Shown: positions 55,470-64,000 of the stretch, piece by piece
Position numbering within the stretch: the stretch's first letter is position 1
How the letters are laid out: every line of letters begins with the position of its first letter
Assembly (NCBI RefSeq): GCF_029081005.1
Contig: NZ_JAJQTQ010000001.1
Coordinates: forward strand, 248,001 to 312,000
Direction: 5' to 3'
From: Halomonas elongata
Lineage (GTDB): Bacteria; Pseudomonadota; Gammaproteobacteria; Pseudomonadales; Halomonadaceae
Length of the DNA stretch: 64,000 bases
Notes under the pieces: generated by a model
Seen by the model: the letters and a program-made list of their open reading frames with translations, nothing else
Told to the model about the DNA's origin: nothing
Database searches by the model: none
Translations under genes and position numbers: made by a program

Positions 55470-56869
55470 ATCCCGTGATCGCCCTGGTCGGGCGCCCCAA
55501 TGTGGGCAAATCGACCCTGTTCAACCGCCTGACCCGCTCGCGCGACGCGCTGGTCGCCGACTTTCCTGGCCTGACCCGGGATCGCAAGTACGGCAACGGC
55601 CTGCTCGGCGGCAAGTCGTATACGGTCATCGACACCGGCGGTATCAGCGGTGACGAGGACGGCATCGACGCGGCCATGGCCGAACAGTCCCTGCAGGCCA
55701 TCGACGAAGCCGACATCGTGCTGTTCATGGTCGATGGCCGCAGTGGCCTCAACGTGGCCGACGAGGCCATCGCCAATCACCTGCGTGTCAACCAGAAGAA
55801 GACCTGGCTGGTCGTCAACAAGACCGACGGCCTCGAGGAACACTCGGCCATGGCCGACTTCTGGCAGCTCGGCATCGGCGAACCGCGCTCCATCGCCGCG
55901 GCCCATGGCCGCAATGTCACCGCCCTGATCGAGGAGGTACTCGCGCCCTTCCCCGAGCGAGATGCAGACCTCCCCGCCGATACCGGCACCTCCGGCATTC
56001 GCATCGGGGTGATCGGCCGCCCCAACGTCGGCAAGTCGACCCTGGTCAATCGACTGCTGGGCGAAGAACGCGTGGTGGTCTTCGATGAGGCGGGCACCAC
56101 CCGCGATGCCATCGAAATTCCCTTCGAGCGTCGCGGCAAACCCTATGTGCTGGTCGACACGGCCGGCGTGCGACGCCGCAAGAACGTCCGCGAAGTGTCC
56201 GAGAAGTTCTCGATCATCAAGACCCTGGAAGCCATCAAGGAGTGCCATGTCGCCATCATGGTACTGGATGCCAGGAGCGGTCTGGTCGAGCAGGACCTGC
56301 ACCTGCTCGATTACGTGCTGACCAGCGGTCGGGCCCTGGTGCTGGCGGTCAACAAGTGGGATGGCCTGGAGAGTGAGGCCAAGGAACGCATGCGCGCCGA
56401 GGTCAAGCGCCGCCTGGGATTCGCCGACTATGCCGAGCTGCACTTCATCTCGGCGCTGCACGGCACCGCAGTAGGCGACCTCTATCCCTCGGTCGAGCGG
56501 GCCTTCGAATCGGCCAACAGCCACTGGTCGACCAACCGCCTGACCAACATCCTTCAGGATGCGGTAGAGCAACACCAGCCGCCGATGATCCATGGCCGCC
56601 GCATCAAGCTGCGCATGGCCCACCAGGGCGGCACCAACCCGCCGATCATCGTGGTTCACGGCAACCAGACGGCCTCGCTGCCCGAAGCCTACAAGCGTTA
56701 CCTGACCAACACCTTCCGCAAGGTGCTCAAGGTGCGCGGCACGCCGATGCGCTTCGAGTTCCGTTCGGGCAAGAACCCCTACGACAACATGGCCGGCGCC
56801 AACGATCGCGAGAAGGCCAAGAAACGCGAGCTGGACCGTACCCGGTCGGCGCGACGCGGTCGACGCTGA
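55466..56869 (+). CDS. der: Ribosome-associated GTPase Der (EngA)
   Basis: 467 residues with two tandem G domains: [20 protein letters not shown] (P-loop 1, residues ~5-20) and [20 protein letters not shown] (P-loop 2, ~190), each followed by switch and NKxD motifs ([24 protein letters not shown]). It ends in a KH-like domain and a basic tail. It is required for 50S assembly and is the last gene of the conserved cluster. Confidence 0.97.
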   Translation: MNPVIALVGRPNVGKSTLFNRLTRSRDALVADFPGLTRDRKYGNGLLGGKSYTVIDTGGISGDEDGIDAAMAEQSLQAIDEADIVLFMVDGRSGLNVADEAIANHLRVNQKKTWLVVNKTDGLEEHSAMADFWQLGIGEPRSIAAAHGRNVTALIEEVLAPFPERDADLPADTGTSGIRIGVIGRPNVGKSTLVNRLLGEERVVVFDEAGTTRDAIEIPFERRGKPYVLVDTAGVRRRKNVREVSEKFSIIKTLEAIKECHVAIMVLDARSGLVEQDLHLLDYVLTSGRALVLAVNKWDGLESEAKERMRAEVKRRLGFADYAELHFISALHGTAVGDLYPSVERAFESANSHWSTNRLTNILQDAVEQHQPPMIHGRRIKLRMAHQGGTNPPIIVVHGNQTASLPEAYKRYLTNTFRKVLKVRGTPMRFEFRSGKNPYDNMAGANDREKAKKRELDRTRSARRGRR

Positions 56870-57209
56870 GCCCCGTCCGCCTCGCACACGATATCTTCTC
56901 TTTTTCCCTCCCCACGCAGAAAAAAGCCTTGGCCCGCACGCCGACCATTGCCCCTGGTGAAGGGTCGGCGGCGCCATTCGTTTTGCGCGGCCCCGGCATG
57001 ACTTGACGATTTTTCTGCTGCGCACGCCTTTCGAGGCCCACCCCCCGACGCGCCATGAGAATTCACCGTGAAGCGTGATTTCTCCGTGCGCTTCCGCTTT
57101 ATAGCGCCACCCCATCACCACTTGTAGACTGCTTTCGTCATCGGTCGGCCATGGTTGGCCAACCTCCCTCCAGACGCTGCTGTACCAACAAGAATGCGGA
57201 GGCATCTAC
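56870..57209. other. Intergenic region between der and the BCCT gene
   Basis: 340 bp without a gene. It contains a 7-bp inverted repeat GCCGACC/GGTCGGC (56940-56946 and 56963-56969), which may end der transcription, and a perfect 12-bp palindrome GGTTGGCCAACC (57153-57164) 46 bp before the BCCT start, a candidate operator. No strong promoter match was found. Confidence 0.45.
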
Positions 57210-58820
57210 ATGGAAAAACTCGCGAAACAGCTAGGATTGCGCACCGATCCCACCATCTTCTTCGTGTCGGCGGGCCTGATGCTGCTGTTCCTGCTGGCCC
57301 TGGTCATCGCACCGGACATCATTGGCGATATCTTCGCCGACGGTCGTGAATGGGTCGTCACCAACCTCGGCTGGTTCTTCATCTTCGGCGTGAGCATCTG
57401 GCTGATGTTCCTGCTGTGGGTGGCGCTTAGCCGTTACGGCAACATCCGCCTCGGCGGCGACGATGACCGCCCCGCCTATGGCAATATCTCATGGTTCACC
57501 ATGCTGTTTGCCGGCGGCATCGGCACCGTGCTGATGTTCTGGGGGGTGGCCGAACCCATCTTTCACTTCTCCACACCGCCGCATGGCGAGATCGAGCCTC
57601 ACTCGGTGGAGGCCGCCCGGGAAGCCATGGGCTTCTCCCTCTACCATCTGGGCCTGCATACCTGGACGATCTTCACCCTGCCGGGCCTTGCCTTCGCCTA
57701 CTTCGTCTATCGCTATGACCTGCCCGTCAGGGTCAGTTCGGTCTTCTATCCGCTGATCAAGCAACGCATCTACGGACCGATCGGCAAGACCATCGATATC
57801 TTCGCGGTGCTCGGCACCCTGTTCGGCGTCGCGGTTTCCATCGGGCTCGGCACCTCGCAGATCAACGCGGGGCTGTCGGAGCTGTTCGGCGTCTCGGACG
57901 GCGTGACCACCAAGGTCATCATCATCATCGTGCTCACGGCGGTGGCCGTAGGGTCCATCGTCGGCGGGCTCGACAAGGGGGTGAAGATGCTGTCGAACCT
58001 CAATATCGGCATGGCGACGGGGCTGATGGTCTTCGTACTGCTGACCGGTTCGACGGTCTTCCTGCTGCGCGGCATCATCGAGACGCTGGGGATCTACATC
58101 TCCAATATCGTACCGCTGGCGTTCTGGAACGATACCCTGGCGCAGTACACCAGCGAGGACGGACGCTGGGGCTGGCAAGGCAGCTGGACGGTCTTCTACT
58201 GGGCCTGGACCGTGACCTGGTCGCCCTTCATCGGCCTGTTCGTGGCACGCATTTCCAAGGGACGCACCATTCGCGAGTTCGTGCTCGGCGTGCTGTTCGC
58301 CCCCTCGCTGTTCACCCTGGTGTGGTTCGCCATCTTCGGCTGGTCGGCCATGCAGATCGACGGCATCGGCGAGATTGCCCGGGCCGAGCTAGGTGAACAG
58401 GCCGGAGCCATGACCGCCGCCGTCATGGAGAGCGTCCCCCTGGCGATGTTCGCCTTCTTCGAGCATTTCCCCGCGGCGACCCTGATCCAGGGGCTGGCGG
58501 TGGTGATCGTGGCGATCTTCTTCGCTACCTCGTCGGATTCCGCCTCGCTGGTGATCGACCTGCTGTGCACCGGTGACACCGACCCGGGCCCGGTCCATCA
58601 GCGCGTGTTCTGGGGCGTGTCCGAGGGTGCGGTGGCCGCCATGCTGATCGTGCTGGCCGGCGATGCCGGACTGGAGGCGTTACAGCAGGTCATCACCGTC
58701 ATCGGACTGCCGATCTTCGTGATGACCTTCGCCATGGTCTTCGCCCTGCTCAAAGGCTTCTTCAACGAGGACATGGCGGTCGTGCGTCCCAAGCGAGCGC
58801 CCTCGCTGGACAACTTCTAG
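57210..58820 (+). CDS. BCCT-family transporter (betaine/choline/carnitine type)
   Basis: A 536-residue protein with twelve membrane helices. The BCCT signature in TM8, WTVFYWAWTVTWSPFIGLFV, is complete, and MLFAGGIGTVLMFWGVAEPI is the TM3 glycine-rich segment. It imports quaternary ammonium osmolytes; the substrate could be glycine betaine, choline or another betaine. The cytosolic C-terminal tail is short (about 25 residues), unlike osmosensing BetP. No betaine synthesis genes are adjacent. Confidence 0.94.
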   Translation: MEKLAKQLGLRTDPTIFFVSAGLMLLFLLALVIAPDIIGDIFADGREWVVTNLGWFFIFGVSIWLMFLLWVALSRYGNIRLGGDDDRPAYGNISWFTMLFAGGIGTVLMFWGVAEPIFHFSTPPHGEIEPHSVEAAREAMGFSLYHLGLHTWTIFTLPGLAFAYFVYRYDLPVRVSSVFYPLIKQRIYGPIGKTIDIFAVLGTLFGVAVSIGLGTSQINAGLSELFGVSDGVTTKVIIIIVLTAVAVGSIVGGLDKGVKMLSNLNIGMATGLMVFVLLTGSTVFLLRGIIETLGIYISNIVPLAFWNDTLAQYTSEDGRWGWQGSWTVFYWAWTVTWSPFIGLFVARISKGRTIREFVLGVLFAPSLFTLVWFAIFGWSAMQIDGIGEIARAELGEQAGAMTAAVMESVPLAMFAFFEHFPAATLIQGLAVVIVAIFFATSSDSASLVIDLLCTGDTDPGPVHQRVFWGVSEGAVAAMLIVLAGDAGLEALQQVITVIGLPIFVMTFAMVFALLKGFFNEDMAVVRPKRAPSLDNF

Positions 58821-58862
58821 CCGCTTCGAGGCTGACTCTGGATGTCAGCGCAGCGAGACAAG

Positions 58863-58884
58863 CGCCGCCCACCCGGGCGGCGCC
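58863..58884. terminator. Hairpin between BCCT gene and DUF815 gene
   Basis: GCGCCGCCC-ACCC-GGGCGGCGC forms a perfect 9-bp GC-rich stem, followed by CTTGTGTT. It lies between two convergent genes and probably ends transcription from both, although the T-run is weak. Confidence 0.6.
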
Positions 58885-58903
58885 TTGTGTTCGGGGCGAC
58901 GCG

Positions 58904-59770
58904 TCACGCCTCGAGACGCAACCGGCCGACCCATTGGCAGGCGAACTGCCAGGCCACTCGGCCACTTCGCCCCCCGCGCAGGGTGGCATAGCGAATCGCC
59001 TCGGCACGGGCCTCGTCGTTCCAGTCGCCCTCATCACCCAGCCAGTCGACCCAATGCGCGCAGGCGTCCAGATAGGTCGCCTGATCGAAGGGCCTGAACC
59101 CCAGCCAGAGCCCGAAGCGATCCGAGAGCGAGATCTTCTCCTCCACGGCGTCACCATGATGCAGTTCTTCGCCCACCAGGCGAGAGTCATCATTATCGTT
59201 CATCGACTCCGGCAACAGGTGCCGACGATTGGACGTGGCGTAGAGCAGGACATTCTCGGGTGGGCCGGTCAAGGTACCGTCGAGCACGCTCTTCAGGGCC
59301 TTGTAGGCGTCGTCATTCCCCTCGAAGGAGAGATCGTCGCAATAGACCACGAAACGATGGGGCTCACCACGCAAGCGTTCGACCAGTACCGGCAGGGCCG
59401 CCAGGTCATGGCGATCCACCTGCACCAGCCGAAGCCCCTCCTCGGCCAGATCATTGAGCAGTGCCCGTACCAGCGACGACTTTCCACCGCCCCGGGCTCC
59501 CCACAGCAGGGCGTGATTGGCCGGATAGCCACGCAGAAAGGCTCTCGTATTGTCGACCAGTGCCCGCTTCTGCCGCTCGATCCCCAGCAGATCATCCAGG
59601 CGAAGGGCATCCCTGGGCGGCACCGGTGTCAGGTTGCCACCCAGGGGGTGCCGCTGCCAGAGGGCCGCGACGTCGCGGCGCCAGTCGACCTCTACCGGCG
59701 TCGGCGGCAACCAGGGTTCCACTCGCTCCAGCACGCCGAGCAGACGCCTGGCCAGTTCATCATCCATCAC
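58904..59770 (-). CDS. DUF815 AAA+ ATPase
   Basis: 288 residues. LDDLLGIERQKRALVDNTRA is the DUF815 hallmark, Walker A is LLWGARGGGKSSLVRALLND, Walker B-like is RFVVYCDDLSFEGNDDAYKA, and the sensor region is LLYATSNRRHLLPE. The biological role of this AAA+ subfamily is not established. It is a single-gene unit convergent with the BCCT gene. Confidence 0.9.
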   Translation of the reverse strand: MMDDELARRLLGVLERVEPWLPPTPVEVDWRRDVAALWQRHPLGGNLTPVPPRDALRLDDLLGIERQKRALVDNTRAFLRGYPANHALLWGARGGGKSSLVRALLNDLAEEGLRLVQVDRHDLAALPVLVERLRGEPHRFVVYCDDLSFEGNDDAYKALKSVLDGTLTGPPENVLLYATSNRRHLLPESMNDNDDSRLVGEELHHGDAVEEKISLSDRFGLWLGFRPFDQATYLDACAHWVDWLGDEGDWNDEARAEAIRYATLRGGRSGRVAWQFACQWVGRLRLEA

Positions 59771-59985
59771 GCAGTTCTCCGTCCAGCTGTCGTGTTTCCT
59801 GCTGTCACATCTCCCCGGGCAAGGCGGTCGTCGCGACAGGCATCAGGGGGGCATGATGCCATATTCTGAATGAGCCCCTGCCGTGCGCGATACGCTTCAC
59901 GCGTCTGGTTGACCCGCCAGACAGGCACGGTATCTTGTCACCAAGCACAGCCCCGTTCCGGGGCCGATCCACGGAGGAAATCATC

Positions 59986-60789
59986 ATGCGCTGGATGCAC
60001 TGCCTCGCCGTGGGAGCGCTCGGCGTTTCCCTGGCGGCCTGTACGACCTCGCCGACCGGACGTTCGCAGCTGATGCTGATGTCCGACCAGGAGCTCGACC
60101 AGATGGGCGCCAAGGCCTTCGCCCAGTACCAGAGCGATCGACCCACCGTCGGCGGTGCGTCGTTGCAATATGTGCAGTGCATCACCGATGCCGTCGTGAA
60201 GGTACTGCCGGCCGAAGCCCGTCAGGAACAATGGCAGGTCCGCGTCTTCGAGGACGATGCGGCCAACGCCTTCGCCCTGCCCGGCGGCTACGTCGGCGTG
60301 AACACCGGCCTGCTCGACATCGCCGCCAATCAGGATCAGGTCGCCTCGGTCATCGGCCACGAGATCGGGCACGTGCTGGCCCACCATGCCAACGAGCGCG
60401 CCTCGACCCAGAGCGCCACCCAGATCGGCATTACGGTTGCCTCGGTGGCGGCAGCCGCCGCCGGCATCCAGGGGCCGACTCATGACGCGGCCATGTCGGC
60501 GCTGGGCATGGGGGCCCAGTATGGTGTCCAGTTGCCCTTCTCGCGCAGCCACGAGAGCGAAGCCGACGAGATCGGCCTGCAGTTGATGGCCCAGGCCGGC
60601 TTCGACCCCCGCGCCAGTATCGAACTGTGGCGCAACATGAGCCAAGCAGGGGGAGGCCAGCCACCGGAGTGGATGTCCACTCACCCTAGCCACGGTAGCC
60701 GCATTGCCGACCTGCAGGCCAACATGGATCCGGCCCTGGCCCGTTACCAGCAGGCCCGGCAGTCGGGTCGTACGCCCAACTGCCAGTAG
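59986..60789 (+). CDS. M48-family metalloprotease lipoprotein (LoiP-like)
   Basis: 267 residues from an ATG behind GGAGGAAAT. Signal and lipobox LAAC (Cys ~18), then the zinc motif VIGHEIGHVLAHH (HExxH) and the downstream Glu ligand in SHESEADEIGLQLMAQAGFD. THPSHGSRIADLQ is the typical C-terminal block. It is a membrane-anchored periplasmic peptidase in the LoiP/YggG/BepA group, likely in envelope quality control. Confidence 0.93.
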   Translation: MRWMHCLAVGALGVSLAACTTSPTGRSQLMLMSDQELDQMGAKAFAQYQSDRPTVGGASLQYVQCITDAVVKVLPAEARQEQWQVRVFEDDAANAFALPGGYVGVNTGLLDIAANQDQVASVIGHEIGHVLAHHANERASTQSATQIGITVASVAAAAAGIQGPTHDAAMSALGMGAQYGVQLPFSRSHESEADEIGLQLMAQAGFDPRASIELWRNMSQAGGGQPPEWMSTHPSHGSRIADLQANMDPALARYQQARQSGRTPNCQ

Positions 60790-60792
60790 GTT

Positions 60793-61823
60793 TCAGCGCA
60801 GGCGTACCACGCGCTTGCCGACGCCCCTGATGCCGCCGTCGCCGAAGAGCCCGCAGAAGGCCAGGGGCCAGTCGGCGAAGCCATCCACCACATCCAGGGG
60901 CGCCACCACCTCCGTCCACGTCGCCATGTCCTCCTGGAAGCGCGCCCAGTAGGCCGTCTCGTGTCCCGGTACCACGAACGGCTGCAGGTGCCCGCCCAGC
61001 GCCGCCACTCGGGATAGATTACGGGGCGCGCGTCGTGGGTCGGGCGAATGGTACTGTCCGACCAGTCCGCACAGCACCACGCGCCCCTCCGGCGCCAGGG
61101 CGTCGATAGCCGCCTCGAAGACATCGCCTCCCACATTCTCGACGTTCAGGTCGATGCCCTGCGGTGCGGCCTCCGCCAGTCGCGACGCGATGTCACTGTC
61201 GTGGTGGTCCAGCGCCGCTGCCACGCCCAGCCGCTCGACCAGCCAGTCTCGCCTGACGGCATCGCCGGCGGTGGCAATGACCCTCGCCCCGGCGCGGTGT
61301 GCCCATTGGATGGCCAGGCTACCTACCGCGCCCGCCCCGGCGGACACCAGCACGGTCTCGCCGGCCCGGGGAAGGCCATAACGGCGCATGGCGAGCCAGG
61401 CGGTGAAGCCGGTCATGCCGCGGGCATGCAGCCAGCGTTCAGGAGCGGGCGTATCGGCGGGTAGCGTCAAGGGCGGCAGGTTCGGCGATGCTCCCGGCCC
61501 AAGCCGGCAACGCTCGGCCACGGGCATGTGACCCACCACCCAATCGCCCTCGCGCCAGGGCCCGCGCGAGGCGACGACCCTCGCCAGTCCCCAAGCGGAC
61601 AGGGCATCGCCGGGCCGCCATCGTGTCAAATAGTCATACCCCGAGGGCTGCATGCGCGTGCGCATGTAGGGGTCCACCGACAGCCAATGGGGTTCCAGCC
61701 AGGCCTCGCCCGGCGCGGGCGCCTCGAGAGGAACGCAACGCCAGGCGAAGTCCCCGGGCGCGGGGTGCCCCCGAGGCGTCCGCGCCAGATGCCAGGCGCG
61801 GACGACCTCATCCCGACCGGGTG

Positions 61824-61827
<4 letters not shown>
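60793..61827 (-). CDS. NADP-dependent MDR oxidoreductase (CurA/PTGR-like)
   Basis: 344 residues. [11 protein letters not shown] and [14 protein letters not shown] are signatures of the leukotriene-B4/prostaglandin-reductase branch, the cofactor loop is [20 protein letters not shown], and [19 protein letters not shown] follows. It probably reduces activated double bonds of enones with NADPH. The GTG start at 61827 overlaps the aroE stop (GTGA), which places the gene at the end of the hemF-aroE operon. Confidence 0.88.

Positions 61828-64000
<2,173 letters not shown>

Overview
The window looks like chromosomal DNA from a halophilic gammaproteobacterium, most likely a Halomonas-type member of the Halomonadaceae. 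This is inferred from the high GC content, the classical gammaproteobacterial gene order (queA-tgt-yajC-secDF; suhB/trmJ-cysE-iscR; rlmN-pilF-rodZ-ispG-hisS-yfgM-bamB-der), and salt-related transporters (NhaD Na+/H+ antiporter, a BCCT carrier, AqpZ, LysE exporters). The Pseudomonas-style arginine succinyltransferase split into two subunits (aruF/aruG) also fits. No rRNA, CRISPR array, intact insertion sequence or prophage was found. There is one tRNA gene, tRNA-Leu(CAA).

Layout. 0-17 kb is a mixed region. It holds a cut-off HTH regulator with a beta-propeller partner, a nucleotidyltransferase-like protein with a GNAT acetyltransferase, a LysE exporter, aqpZ, a MarR-controlled DMT exporter/nitroreductase pair, a CorA/ZntB-type channel, chrA, a DUF3581 protein divergent from nhaD, a DUF3541 lipoprotein with a TRIC/UPF0126 channel, nfeD-qmcA, and zapE with a tiny overlapping membrane ORF. 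At 16.8-17.3 kb an intact YhfG-type antitoxin precedes a fic toxin gene that has lost its catalytic core. 17.4-26.4 kb is the arginine succinyltransferase (AST/Aru) operon astC-aruF-aruG-astD-astB on the minus strand. Upstream of it lie a cysteine hydrolase and two GlxA/ArgR-like AraC regulators. 26-34 kb carries a DUF2959 lipoprotein, fabV, gpx, a Nudix hydrolase, kynA, an AidB-like acyl-CoA dehydrogenase, ygjV, a second lysE and rnk.

At 35.1-36.2 kb a miniature island sits between the intact tRNA-Leu gene and a 56-bp direct repeat of its 3' end. Its only visible cargo is a toxin-antitoxin pair, and no integrase is present. From 36.4 kb the window is dense housekeeping: queA, tgt, yajC, secD, secF, a strong bidirectional terminator, a small unknown gene, a suhB homologue lacking most metal ligands, trmJ, cysE, a reduced isc locus (iscR-iscS-iscA without iscU/hscBA/fdx), ndk, rlmN, pilF, rodZ, ispG, hisS, yfgM, bamB and der. 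The right end has a BCCT transporter, a DUF815 ATPase, an M48 metalloprotease lipoprotein and a minus-strand cluster tsaC-hemF-aroE-oxidoreductase.

The points most worth a second look are the apparently metal-site-deficient SuhB, the reduced isc operon with a short IscS, the core-deleted Fic beside an intact antitoxin, the TA-only tRNA island, several MITE-like hairpins at gene ends, and palindromic operator candidates upstream of nhaD, the MarR-controlled pair and the small gene next to suhB.
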